A DNA stretch of 64,000 bases from Acheta domesticus (GCA_031308135.1 JAHLJT010000631.1:143758734-143822733); one strand, 5' to 3'. Positions 33,667-44,546 are shown, counted from the first letter of the stretch. A program made the numbers and translations. Notes: a model not told the origin generated them from the letters alone.

Positions 33667-35276
33667 ATAGACACGCCGGAACATACCATGATATCTACCG
33701 CTTACAAAGGAGAATACAATGCCTTGGCTCCAGTGCACGTATTGTATCTGACAGAAAACGCGCAGCGCAACGATCACGTTTCAACATACTCACGGAATAT
33801 AATTCATCTGAAGTTTAAAAATAGAAGGCAAGGCGTTCTCAGAAAAGTACAAATTAGGAATACATGAAATATCTGACAGACTAAAGCATCACAATAATTC
33901 TAGAACATTATATTGCCGTGGCGTGTATCTCATAAATCTATTGCGGACACTCCCCGGTTAATGATATTGAAACGAATTTCCGACTATGCAAAATATATTA
34001 TTATTAATGATGTGCCGGATTCGAATATGCAAGGGACACAATTTGGCTTACCTCATCGTTCGACCACAATCTGCCCCCTGTAGACTCGCTTCCATACGGA
34101 AAACGACAAAACCTGAAAGTGTTTTTTTTAATGGTGGTGTGACAGATTGCACAATAATAACCAAGTTTGTTTTTTACTTTCTTTCGCACTAGAATAGTAT
34201 GAATTTATTATAATTAAAGATTTCATTTAAATCGAAACAACATCCTTTGAAAATTATTAGCTTTGTTCATGACCATGAGAAATACAATAATTGTTCGTAT
34301 GAACGTTAACCTGAGCTCTCTTCCCGTTGTATCGTTGGATGCTTCGCTCGGACGCCGCGTATCTCCACACCATCACCTTCGACCAGTCTTGATGCCTTCT
34401 ATCTTGTATCTTCCGGCACGCCACGAAGTCACTCCCATTCACATAATGTACTAGCCTCCCATATCAGTAAGAAAATACTCAAGGTCAATACACGGCTTCA
34501 CCAAAATGTTTCTATGTTCCACTATCACTCGCGGAAGAAAAAAGTTAAAAGTCCCGAACTGTATCTCTGGAATTTTTATAAGTCTCTACTTTCGATCACC
34601 AGAAAATAAACCAAGTCTGAACTCGGACACACACACCCTAATTCAGAAATGATCCTCTCGCTATCAAATCTGAGCTCCAACTAACTAATTTTTCCGTTCT
34701 TCAGTCCAGGAAAACTCGTGTTCATTGTTGTCCAAAATTCTGTTTTACATTCTCTACCAACGGATTCTTATTAGGTATTCACTCCTCTAACCAAGGTGCA
34801 CTCTTGGGCGAAATTTCCACTCTTACACACGCATCTTTCGACTGATTCTACATTACATCCACGGGCTTATGAAATTGTTTACCTCTGTTAGTACGGTGCC
34901 CGTTTACCAAATATCGTGACATGTTAAACATCGTTGTCCTCCCTAGCAACCTGTTACTACGGTGCCTAATTCTAATTTAAATTAGCATTAAGCCTTAAAT
35001 TATTCAATTTCGATGCCCTCCCGCATTTGGTATATCACAATATATTTTGAAAAGGACATGTTCTGCTTTTCGAAAATATGTGTATTTTTCTAGTACTTTT
35101 TCGCAAACTATAGACATTTTTTCAAACATTAGAGGTGATTATTAAGATGTATATCTTACACCGCGACCCAGACCGATTGTGCGGACAAGCGAGGAACTAG
35201 CCTCAAACAGGCTTCAGAAAATTTGCCTCAAAGGCGACTATTTAACACATTTTACACCGTGTTTGATTGCTTCTTG
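33667..35276. other. Unassigned stretch
   Basis: No gene is supported. TTAGTACGGTGCCCG (near 34889) and TTACTACGGTGCC (near 34951) look like a local repeat. The left part of a CTAG-end element may extend into 35130-35276, but no other copy is present to define it. Confidence 0.35.
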
Positions 35277-35396
35277 GTTGAATTGGACGTTTTCGAATTA
35301 TAGCTAAGATGCTGTAGGGCAGAAAGTGCAATATTTCAATTCTACGTAGCTGCTTCCAATAATACGGGAAAGTATGTGCTGTTGTAGCACCACTAG
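35277..35396 (+). repeat. CTAG-end dispersed repeat
   Basis: This piece ends ATACGGGAAAGTATGTGCTG and then TTGTAGCACCACTAG, followed by T. A 5-bp hairpin GTGCT...AGCAC sits just before the end. It is homologous in opposite orientation to the insert at 20386-20516, and its last 45 bp resemble the ends at 29015, 32891, 33436 and 37923. Confidence 0.6.
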
Positions 35397-36898
35397 TGTC
35401 ATACATTTCAACCAATGCTGAGAAAGAATATATTCAAATTAAATCAGTCGCTAGTGGCAATTAATCATATGTCCATCGCCATGTGATTATCAATTTTGCA
35501 CTCCGCTGTAATATCTATTAGCTTACCTTTTGGTTGTAATCGATAACAACTGATTTTTGTCCGTAATAGCTTGTGAGGACCAATGTAATATTAAAATAAA
35601 TGGTTTTGGTAGTGTTTCAAGTTCTGAAATTGAATCTATCGTTAAACATTCAGTTCAAAAACAAAGAACGTTTGTGAAAACAATTTCAATAATTTTGTGA
35701 CGAAAGAAATTGTAATTACAAATGAAGAAATTGACACATTTTGAAAGATTGGACAATTAACGTAAATATTAGATGGTGAAGTGCACGATGAATATGCTAT
35801 CAAAACTATGTGAAACATTACAGTAATGTAAGTTCAATCCATTTAATATTGTCTAATCCCGCTGGTAATTCAATTTCTACGACTTTCATTTAAAATGCTT
35901 CCATGGAATTCCATGAGATGGAAAACGCAACTTTCTAGAAATTTAATAATTGTGTTTTTAATAGATGTTCTTGTAAGTAAATTACTTACAATTGTTGTCG
36001 AAACTTTTGTTACCATAAAATTGAAACATAGCTTCTGCATTGCACTGTTACTCATATTTTCCTTGGATATTCGTTATTTCAGGAGGCAGTAATGACTCGG
36101 AGCTGAATTAATGTTTCACATAATCCTGTGACACTTTTGTGTAATATTTCTTTCTTTCGTAATTCCTGTGATTTTAATTATTCCTTCGATTCATGTAATG
36201 AGTTAATTCGTGAAATAGTCACAATAAATATCACACGAAATGCTGGTAACAATGCAGCAATCGATATTATAGAAGTTCAATGTTGAACGGCGTCATAATG
36301 GGAAAGTTAAGGAAGGACGGTTTTATCTTTTTTACATTGATGTTACAATGTTGTCTACGGTCTATAAAATGGTATCTTCAACTTTTTTTAAATTCAGAAA
36401 GAATATTTATACAGATATGCATAAGTTATTGATAACTCGTTTGGAATGCATTTTAATGAGATATATTTGATGGCCTTCAGTTCTGATGTTCTATTAAAAC
36501 CTGGAACGGGATCTATTATTCTCTATTCTGGGAGAAAAGGATCCCTGGTTATTCAGAGTTGCAAGAAAATTTACTGCTGGTGGGAACGGGGCTACTAGTA
36601 GATTTATGATCTACAGAAAAACACAGTGAAAATATAGTAAACCAACAATAAAATCGCTTAAAGAAACAAGAAACACAATTAATGAATGCAACACTAATAG
36701 AAAGAAATACACATATATTCATCCACAAATATAAATTGTTATGAACATTTTGTAATTGAATGTCCTGAGCTTTCCACAGGATACAAGTTCGTGACTATAT
36801 GACGGACTGTGACACAATAGTATTATACTTGTGTGCAAATAAAACAAAAAACTTTTATTATGTATTACATAAAATTTATTTTGCCATACAATGTTAAT
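35397..36898. other. AT-rich gene-free stretch
   Basis: No recognisable gene. Open frames of about 60 codons are isolated and without motifs. Confidence 0.35.
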
Positions 36899-36922
36899 TA
36901 TATATATATATATAAATGTCAT

Positions 36923-36958
<36 letters not shown>

Positions 36959-36967
36959 ATGACATTT
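36899..36967. repeat. Palindromic (AT)n with unique flanks
   Basis: AAATGTCATAAC (36914-36925) and GTTATGACATTT (36956-36967) are exact inverse complements flanking an (AT)n run, so the 54-bp unit is nearly fully self-complementary. A second, shorter AT run precedes it (36899-36912). Confidence 0.85.
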
Positions 36968-37867
36968 TTGTTAATATAATTATGGATAAAATTATAATTG
37001 TATAATTGTAGTCGCTAATAACCTTAGCTGTTGATCCGACTAAATATCTTATCGTATCTTGAAGCTTATGATTGTATTAAATAAATTATAGTGTCTGCCT
37101 ACAATATGAAACTAACCAATATATAACCTAGCTCGTCGCGGATTTTGCTGGGAGCTGGCAACTCGTATTTTATACAAAATTACTGACAGTATTCTTTAGA
37201 CTTTCCTGGGTGTCCTGGCAGGGTGACCTTGTGCCCAGCCGGTGGGGTCGCGGCGTCTGCTCACGTCGCACGGGCTGCTGGCTCGGTTTAATTCGACCTA
37301 CACCCACGGTCACGTCTCCAAGAATTCCTCCTTACGAATTCTGCTCCTCAGTCGCAGGATCAGCGTTTACAAAAAAAAATAAATAAAAAGCTGAAAAGTT
37401 TGTAGAGCGTGTTAATCTTTACCTTTACGTACTATTAATACTTGTTTCCACGTGGCGCCATTACATGATAGAATATCATTGTAATAACATTTTCTCACCC
37501 GCCACACGCTCTCTTCTCGTCTCAGATACTAACGGATGTTTTATCTCAATATATCATAAACAACTCTTGCCTCTATTAAGCTTGAGTAGTATTTTCCGTA
37601 GACATGCGTCGTCCTCGTCCTATGTTGCGCAGCGGCTGCGTTCCCAGTTCGCTGTCCGTTGCTCACGGTTCGGCGGCGCTCAGACAAGTGTTCGCTTGCC
37701 GCGTCTGGGTAGTAGCCGGCATCGATTTTCATTATCGATCGACGCGTCTTGCCTGGCTACGGTCGCGCTAGGAATTCCATGCAAGCGTTATGCATGTATA
37801 CGTTCTGTGTACGGTCACACTATATCTATGTGAAAGTACCCTGCTTGCCTGTATAATATGCTAAAAA
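36968..37867. other. Unassigned stretch with two GC-richer patches
   Basis: Patches near 37190-37340 and 37600-37770 are CpG-richer than the surroundings. A 122-codon frame across the second (37465-37833) has no known domain and is not called. Confidence 0.35.
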
Positions 37868-37923
37868 CAATGTGAGTAGTTACAAATAATACGAGAAAGT
37901 ACGTGATGTTGTAGCACCACTGG
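37868..37923 (+). repeat. CTAG-end repeat fragment
   Basis: AAATAATACGAGAAAGTACG, then TGATGTTGTAGCACCACTGG, is a diverged copy of the 3' end seen at 35396, with CTGG in place of CTAG and C as next base. No similarity to the other copies was followed further upstream. Confidence 0.5.
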
Positions 37924-38299
37924 CTTGTCTTTCAAATACCATTTTTATGCATGTCAAATTTAAAATTAAAATTATTAAACATTAAAATCTTCCGTTTTGT
38001 ATCTACAAGTATGGCATTAGTTATTCAAGAATATTTCTCCGATTATTATACTTCACTAATTGGACATTTTAGTTAGTTCTTTTCCATTTCGGAAGAAAAG
38101 CAAATTGAAGGTCTCCTATATTATTTCAGTAATACAGAGAACTTTTGCAGCTCTCACACGCAAACCAATTTTTATAGAGAAGGTATCTCAAGAAAGATAG
38201 TTTTTCGAAGACTCTTTGACTGCCCTTTGATTCTGCTCTCTGACTCTGCTCTTTGAATCTAAAAATATGAAGGATTTGTTGAATACAAAAATTAAAAAA
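37924..38299. other. AT-rich gene-free stretch
   Basis: No recognisable gene or element. Confidence 0.35.
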
Positions 38300-38910
38300 A
38301 AAATTCATGACAAATGCAACCCGCAACACTTGAGCAGCATTGTTAAAATCTATTTAGTTAAATAACTGCTAAACGAAGGTTCAAGGGTCTTAAAATCTGG
38401 AATGTTGAGGCCACAATCTTTAAAGAAACGTTCCTTGCTCCGTAATCTACAGGGCGAAAGATTCTTGGACATTCTATTACATTTTGCATTTCCTGTGTTT
38501 CTCGATACTTTCCCACCTGTTCAGAGACGTGCAGAATCTGCAACTATACGAAAATTTAAACTAATTACTGATATTCTAGGCGACTGAATTGCACGGATGT
38601 ACTTCTCAGTTCGGTGAGAAAGTTAAATAATATTCCAAAAAGTAGGGTTGTATTTGCCCGATCCTGTATTTTCGTATAGGCAACATTTACGTAGCTTTCT
38701 CAAGAGTAAAAAGCTTTTCTAATATTTTTGTGACTATCAAGGAAATCGAAAAGCTAACTATCAAGGAAGATTATATAATTACTTCAAATATATTTTAAGG
38801 AAGTGTTGTGAATTGTTCCAAGATCATCTACCAATAATACTGGATAAACGTTTATTGAAAAATTGTTTCAAACATCAATTTCATTGTTTTTTTTATTTTT
38901 ATTTGATATT
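38300..38910 (+). repeat. Unclassified dispersed repeat X, copy 1
   Basis: This segment aligns with the reverse complement of 55718-56225. Shared landmarks in order are AAATGCAACCCGCA, GATATTCTAGGCGA-TGAATTGCAC, GATCCTGTATNTTC-like, TTGTGACTATCAAGGAAA, GAAGTGTTGTGAATTGTTCC and CAAACATCAATTTCATTG. Copy 1 has about 90 bp (around 38450-38540) that are absent or unalignable in copy 2. It is non-coding, with no clear terminal repeats. The type of element is unknown. Confidence 0.65.
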
Positions 38911-39786
38911 AGTACATTGGAAGATACCTTAATACATTTTTAATATACACATCTGGTTAACAATTTTCCCTCTTAATATGAAAGTGAAAAGATAGGGAAG
39001 AGGGTGGAGTTTAACATGCGAGATTTCTTGGAGGGGTAGGCTAGATTTTCAATAAAATGAGAAAATTATTAAATTGATTAATTTTTACATTTTTCTTACA
39101 AAGCAAACAATAAATTATAATAGAAGAATAAAATAGAAAAATATAATTTTATTAATTACCAAAAAACCTCATTAATGAACTTACTATAATTCAATTAGCC
39201 GGACCTAGCAAAATATGCAGAAACTTATGAAACGATGTAAGGTGATTTCGGGCGTGATACGGTTCTCTAAAGTGGAAGCTTGGGGCATGTTGAAGCAAGT
39301 TGCATCTCGATATAATAAAAAAAAATATAATAGTAACTTTATTTATGTGGCGAGATATCTCTCATGCTCTATAGCTATATTGAAAGGCGCCGCACTCTAA
39401 AATGACGCACACAGAAACACTGATCCGGAGAGTATGACGCAAATAAAAACATCTGTCGTTCAGGCAGTTAATGTAGAGCCCGGAGATCCCGTGGGCGGAG
39501 GAGGTAGAGAAGGGTCGGCAGTGAAGCGAGTGGGGACGGAGATGGCGGATGTGGAGATGGAGATCAGTGCTACAATGTTTCTGTTACTACTAGGCAACAG
39601 AAACAAAATACTAGAAACAGGAAGGTGATTATCAGAACGAATAATAGGGGATATTGGTAGCAGTGATCGATTGTTTTATTGATTAATTTTTCCTGGCACG
39701 TCAATTTCTATGGTCATTATGGTAGTGACAGAGAAGTTGGTAACGGGATGAGTAAGTATTTATTGTTTCTTCTTTGGGTCAGAATT
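38911..39786. other. AT-rich gene-free stretch
   Basis: No gene is recognisable. A less AT-rich patch at 39470-39560 contains a GGAGATGGCGGATGTGGAGATGG-like purine run. Confidence 0.35.
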
Positions 39787-40250
39787 CCCGTAAACGTGGT
39801 GAATCTTATATGCAGGAAGGTGGCGCTATCCCTCCCTACTGGAACGTGAGATGCTTCCAGGTGTTTTTCCTTGAAGTATCTACCCCAACGAAGTACTATC
39901 TTCCCAGCGGAGCACCATCCCACCTGAAGCTCTACGCTCCCGACTGTTTTAACGACATGTTTGGAAGTGTAATGCATGAAAGAGTGAGTGAGTGAGTGTG
40001 TGTGAGAGAGTAAGGAGAGAGAGTCTATTAGGTTGAAGGGAAGATCGCGCGCGATCCGTTTCCCATTTTTATGATAATGCTTTGGCATTCGACTAGTACA
40101 GATCGCATAAACCAGGGAAAACTACCAATAAGGGCATCCTGTCGCCGGAATTATCGCCCATATCCTTCATTAATTATTCTAAATTTTTGAATTCAGCTCA
40201 GCTCGTGTCAAAAATACATCACAATCGGGATTCGAACCCTAGGATTCTCA
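39787..40250 (-). mobile_element. Candidate tRNA-derived SINE, copy 2
   Basis: Homologous to 10481-10970 through landmarks CCCGTAA, GGTGGCG, GGAGCACC, GACATGTTTGGAAGTGTAATG-like words, CGCGCG-GATCC and the minus-strand B-box-like GGGTTCGAATCCC (about 40228-40240). The A box is not clear in this copy. Both copies have the same orientation. Confidence 0.4.
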
Positions 40251-40294
40251 ACGACGGCGGAGGGTGAAACATTGATAAACGGGTATAGCAGTTT

Positions 40295-40725
40295 TTGTTG
40301 GCGATGGCGAGCTTCCGTGCGAGGAACGTGAGGCGTGCGTGGGTCGTGCGTGGGACGTGCGTGGGGCGTGCAGGGGACGTGCGTGGGGGCGTGAGGTGTG
40401 CGTGGGGCATGCGTGGGGCGTGCGTGGAGGGCGCGTGGGGCAGTTACGGTGGCGGCGCCAGCGGCCACTGCTCGCCACTGTGCGGCACAAGGCGGCTGTT
40501 AATCCGGTGTCAAGGCCGCACCAGTGGAACACTTTCGCTCTCGTGGGCAGCTGAAGAGTAGCGCGCGTCAGGCGAGCGGGAAAGGAAGCGGGGTTCCCCC
40601 TGCCTCTGCGCTGACGTCAGCGCGCGGGCGGGTCGGGGGGCGAGAGGCAGTGAGTGCAGAGTAGACGCGGCCTTGCGGCTCCAGGCGGTCGGCCCTGCCC
40701 GCGGCTTACGCCGGCCTAACAACGT
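40295..40725. other. CpG-rich island with GCGTGGG repeats
   Basis: About 40320-40440 consists of degenerate repeats of GTGCGTGGG / GGGCGTG, and the rest is CpG-rich. The many overlapping open frames on both strands follow from this composition. Confidence 0.5.
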
Positions 40726-40764
40726 ACTACACTCGCTTACGAGGAAATACGATCAATCGCTTTT

Positions 40765-41320
40765 AGTAACAAGAACTGGCAACAGATGTTTTTCTCTAGA
40801 TGTCTATAAATTTTATTAGCAACGGCTGCAGTTATTACTTTGTACATTCCTGGCAGGCAAGTGACTGGCATGTAATTCACTTAAAGGCTGTCTCCCGCTT
40901 TGGGTAGCAAATACGTGATGCCGCGTGGAGCCATTTCGGAAGCTCCTTTGGGTTCAAATTTTATTAACAGCCTTCTCTAGATGAGAATGTAATGTTGTTA
41001 ATTTCTTAATCCAATAAATCTAGACCTTATCAATCCCGGGAGGTTTCCAGTTTCCCACGTTCTGAATTCTTCCGAGACTTCGTGAGCGTGTTCCACTGTT
41101 TTCACCAGTTTATCAGCAGCATGAACTTCAGATTGCCAAAATACGTTTTTATTGTAGGATCTGCTTTTTTTATTTCTGCCCAAAATGTCCCTTCTGAAGG
41201 AGTGACATCATTGCCATTCGGTTTTTGAGTCAGATTACCATAGAATCTCTTCTCGTCTGTTTCAAAGAACCGATTCTATACACGGAAATCACAGATACAA
41301 CCAAGTTTGTGACGTCTAAT
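40765..41320 (-). mobile_element. Dong/R4-like retrotransposon fragment, minus-strand copy 5
   Basis: This fragment corresponds to the region before the reverse transcriptase and its first motifs, aligning with 43945-44520 of the longer minus-strand copy. The minus-strand protein includes SRSYNKNVFWQSEVHAADKL and TWETGNLPGLIRSRFIGLRN (in a shifted frame, as in relatives). It is truncated at both ends and is not bordered by ATT arrays. Confidence 0.7.
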
Positions 41321-41532
41321 AACGCCAGGGCGGAGGCAATGGGGGCGGCGAGTAGCGCCGAAGGGCCACGAAAACAATGCCTCGATCTTCTTGATTCCCA
41401 GCAGCGTCGGCGGCAGGTTGTACATAAGTTTGTGCTAGTGGTGCACGAGGGCAAGGGGCCGGCAATTCATTGTCGTGACTAGCGAGACATGTAGTCGGTC
41501 TCAGGGTAGAGGGGTGCTCCGCACAGGGCCGG
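41321..41532. other. Unassigned spacer
   Basis: CpG-rich to about 41550 with a 74-85 codon frame on each strand but no known motif. Confidence 0.3.
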
Positions 41533-41684
41533 TGTGGTAGCCGTTCGAAAAATATCTCTCCTAGCAGTGGGTTCTATTTATTTACTTGATTGTAAGCAGT
41601 GTAATTGGTTATTTGTGACTACGGCCTAAATTACCAATAAAACTATTGTTCTTACAACCCACTCTCGTCTGTGTTCTGATTACA
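41533..41684 (+). other. LTR-like segment, tentative
   Basis: The 152-bp segment begins TGTGGTAGCC and ends CTGATTACA, with AATAAA at 41636-41641 about 45 bp before its end and a CGTCTGTGTTCTGATTACA terminus as seen in some LTRs. There is no matching target-site duplication and no second copy, so it is only a possible solo LTR. Confidence 0.25.
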
Positions 41685-41696
41685 CCCGTATGGCTG

Positions 41697-41950
41697 CATA
41701 ATACTTTACGCAAAATTGTGGCTGTTCCAAATAAAGCAATTTCTTGCACTTCCCAGTCTTTTGAATTACCGGGGAGTTAAGACAAGCTTTTACACAAATT
41801 TTGCGGAACAAATCCCTGAGCTCCGATAACTACCGGTACGACCTGTGCTTTTACGCCCCACATTCGGCTAATCTCGATTTCTAAACTCTTGTATTTAAGA
41901 CATTTCTCTGCCTCCTTGGTCACGACGTTTTGATCGTAAAGTACAGCAAC
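41697..41950 (-). repeat. Tandem duplicate of the Dong-like endonuclease 3' end
   Basis: This 254-bp block repeats the adjacent segment 41951-42210 with few differences: both read, on the minus strand, QNVVTKEAEK-type, LKYKSLEIEISRMWGVKAQV and IGA-GFVPQNL. It lies downstream of the natural end of the main copy, so the arrangement is a local head-to-tail duplication or a second truncated insertion. Confidence 0.75.
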
Positions 41951-42068
41951 ACTGTCGGTGCCTCTACAATACTTTGCGCCAAATGTGAGCTGTGCCAAAT
42001 AAAGCAATTTCTTGCACTTCCCAGTCCTTTGAATGACCTGGACGTTTAGTCAAGTTCTTACACAAATT

Positions 42069-42812
42069 TTACGGAACAAATCCCAGAGCTCCGATAACTA
42101 TCGGTGCGACCTGTGCTTTTACGCCCCACATTCGGCTGATCTCAATTTCCAAACTCTTATATATAAGACGTTTCTCTGCCTCCTTGCTTACGATATTTTC
42201 ATCGCAAGGCACAGCAACATCCACAAGTAGACACGATTTTTTCTCAAAATCCCGGATAACAATATCCGGTTCGTTTGCTGCTATATTGCGATCCGTTTCA
42301 CTTTGTTGGTCGTACAATATTGTACACAATCCAACCGATGTCACCGGTGAGTGTTTGTACCACTTGGGGCATGTGTTTGAAACTTCGAGGGCGGTGCAGA
42401 TCTGCCAGTGGAGATAACTACACACCCTGTCGTGTCTTTTTAAATATTCGGTCTTTGCTAGAATTGGACAAGCTGAAACAATATGATCAATGGTTTCTAC
42501 TTGCTCCTGGCAAATTCGGCATTTGTCATCTTGGGAAATTTTGAGAACTGCTTTATCATAATGTCGTGTTCTCAACGCCTGATCTTGAGTAGCTACTAGA
42601 ACTGCTTCCGATTCTGGCTTCATTCTTCCCCTTTTAAGCCACATAAATGATTGATCTTTATTGATCTGTAACTTGTCCATTCTTTTTAGAAATTGTCCAT
42701 GGAGAAGTTTGTCCCTCCATGATTTCTTTAATATTTTTTGTGTCTCACATTTCATGTTTAGTAGTACCAGTGCCTGTGTTATTTGACGTGTCTTGCATAG
42801 TTTTATTCGCAA
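42069..42812 (-). pseudogene. Dong/R4-like zinc knuckle and endonuclease, copy 6
   Basis: A 247-codon frame with the knuckle CRICQEQVETIDHIVSAC (CX2CX8HX4C), then EPDIVIRDFEKKSCLLVDVAVP, where the first residue of the K/R-P-D motif has become Glu, and LIYKSLEIEISRMWGVKAQV. The frame runs to about the family's C-terminal ALGFVP. Apart from the E-P-D change the nuclease core is preserved, giving the PD...D residues. Confidence 0.8.
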
Positions 42813-43460
42813 TGCTTCTTGCTACACTAACAATGCCTCTACTTCCTATTCTTCGGTCAGATTTCATGACCTGCCTCATTAGAGGGTCATCTTGATGGCT
42901 GAATACATACTTCCCCAACCCGACTATTGCGTTGTGCCAGGAGGCCTCAATTTGTGTGAGGCCTCTTCCTCCTTCCTTACGTGACATATGAAGTCTATGC
43001 ACATCAGCTCGAGGGTGGGCGATATGATGCATTGTTAGCAGTTTTCTGGGTTTTCGATCCATGATGTGGATTTCTTGCTCAGTCCAGTCCACTAGTCCGG
43101 AACTGTACTCGACTACAGGCACCGCCAGACTACCAATTGCAGATATTTTATTCCTGAAGTTCAGAGCAGACAGCAGGACAAGCCTCACTCTTCTGTAATA
43201 CTCCTTGCGAATTCACTCTTTCATTGTGTCGTTCGAGATGGTCTCACATTCTTCAGTGCCCAGATATTTGTAAGTTTTACCTGGCTTAAGATCTTGAATC
43301 ACAGTGTGCATATCAACTTCAATGCTCTCTGGCGTTGTCAGTTTCCCTCTTTTTAAATTGATTTTTGCACATTTGTCAAGACCAAACTTCATGCAGATGT
43401 CATTGCTAAAGTCATTCACGACAGACAGCATTTGGGAGAGAATCACTTCATTCTTAGCAA

Positions 43461-43522
43461 GATCATCCATGTAAAACATGTACAAGATTAAGATCATCCA
43501 TGTAAAACAAATGTGATACTGG
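43461..43522 (-). repeat. 31-bp tandem duplication across the YMDD motif
   Basis: GATCATCCATGTAAAAC (43461-43477) is repeated at 43492-43508. On the minus strand this duplicates the F-Y-M-D-D-L codons of reverse transcriptase motif C and shifts the frame, so it would inactivate the enzyme. Confidence 0.8.
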
Positions 43523-43982
43523 CCTTTGATCACCATGGAGCTTGTAACCAAAGTCAGCTTGCGACAACTGTCTAGATAGTGGGATCAAACTAATGCAAAA
43601 CAGCAGAAGACATAGTGAATCTCCTTGAAAAATACCCCTCTTCATCTGAATAATTCTGGTTTCTACTGCTTCCTTTCTGCTCTGTATTAGTAACCTGGTA
43701 CTCCACGACTTCATGCTAGCCTTGCAAAATTCAATAAGTCTAGGATGAAATCGATATATCTCCAGGGTCTTCAAAATCCAATCGTGTGATACACTATCAA
43801 AGGCTTTTTGGTAGTCAATCCAAGCCATGCTCAAAATGCGTTTTCGTTTCTTTACATCATTCAAGATGACTTTATTCAGCAGCAAGATTTCCTTGCAGCC
43901 ATAAGAACCTTTTTGTTCAGCTGGCATTAGATGATTCTTCTCTAGATGTCTGTACATTTTGTCAGCTATGGCTGAAGTTATA

Positions 43983-44031
43983 ACTTTGTACAGTACTGGC
44001 AGACAAGTGATTGGCCAGTACTGTACAAAGT
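43983..44031. repeat. Perfect 18-bp inverted repeat with 13-nt loop inside the retrotransposon
   Basis: ACTTTGTACAGTACTGGC (43983-44000) is exactly complementary to 44014-44031 across a 13-nt loop. On the minus strand the related copy at 24270-24310 reads AACTACAGGCCAATTACTTG and then CTGCCAGTACTGTACAAAG, so only the downstream arm is ancestral; the upstream arm has been changed into its inverse complement. Confidence 0.9.
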
Positions 44032-44546
44032 ATTTAATTCGCCAATAATTCTCTATCTTTGGGTAGCAGATATGTGATGCCACGTGTGAGCCATTCCGGG
44101 ATGTTCCTTTGGATTTTCTAAAATTTTATTAATAGCCTTTGCTTGATGCGGATGTAATGCTGTTAGTTTCTTAATCCAATAAATCTTGATCTTATCAATT
44201 GCGGGGGATTTCCAGTTTCCCATGTTCTTAATTGCTTGGAAGAGGTCCTCTTCCGAGAATTCGTGAACATCTTCCACTGTTTCCACAAGTTCATTTGCAG
44301 TATCAACTTCAGATTGAAGCCAAGATGCGTCTTTGTTGTAGGATCTGCTCTCTTGCCAGATTGCTGCCCAAAATGCCTCGACATCATCTTTTGAAGGAGT
44401 GACAGCATTGCCATTCGATTTCTGCTTCATTGCGATAGAATTTGCGATAGAATTTCTTCGCGTCTGTTTCAAACAACCGATTCTGCACACGGATATCTAT
44501 TCTGCGTTTGTAACGTCTAATTCTTTGAGCCCATGCTTGAATTTTC

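Larger units (their letters stand above)
42745..44490 (-). pseudogene. Dong/R4-like reverse transcriptase region, copy 6
   Basis: Read in pieces on the minus strand: 44490-44053 gives DVEAFWAAIWQESRSYNKDA and NWKSPAIDKIKIYWIKKLTA; 44083-43463 gives LPVLYKVITSAI, MAWIDYQKAFDSVSHDWIL (motif A), RGIFQGDSLCLLLFCIS (motif B, the Q-G-D-S intact here) and LFYMDDL (motif C); 43551-43213 gives a second MDDL followed by NEVILSQMLSVVNDF; 43188-42745 gives the thumb and GRGLTQIEASWHNAIVGLGK. At least four frame changes separate the pieces. Confidence 0.8.

Noticed and set aside
34004..34189. A minus-strand frame with CAIC...FRFCRFP, slightly like a THAP-type zinc finger start
   Set aside because: The spacing and downstream residues do not fit; the frame is 61 codons with no neighbour evidence.
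34257..34442. A minus-strand frame with KVMVW, reminiscent of Tc1/mariner transposases (VMVWG)
   Set aside because: Only five residues agree, the rest of the DDE domain is missing, and no inverted repeats were found.
37465..37833. A 122-codon plus-strand frame
   Set aside because: No domain or codon pattern; it lies across a CpG-richer patch that inflates open-frame length.
40228..40240. GGGTTCGAATCCC on the minus strand as part of a tRNA gene
   Set aside because: The flanking bases do not form acceptor or anticodon stems; it fits the dispersed SINE-like repeat better.
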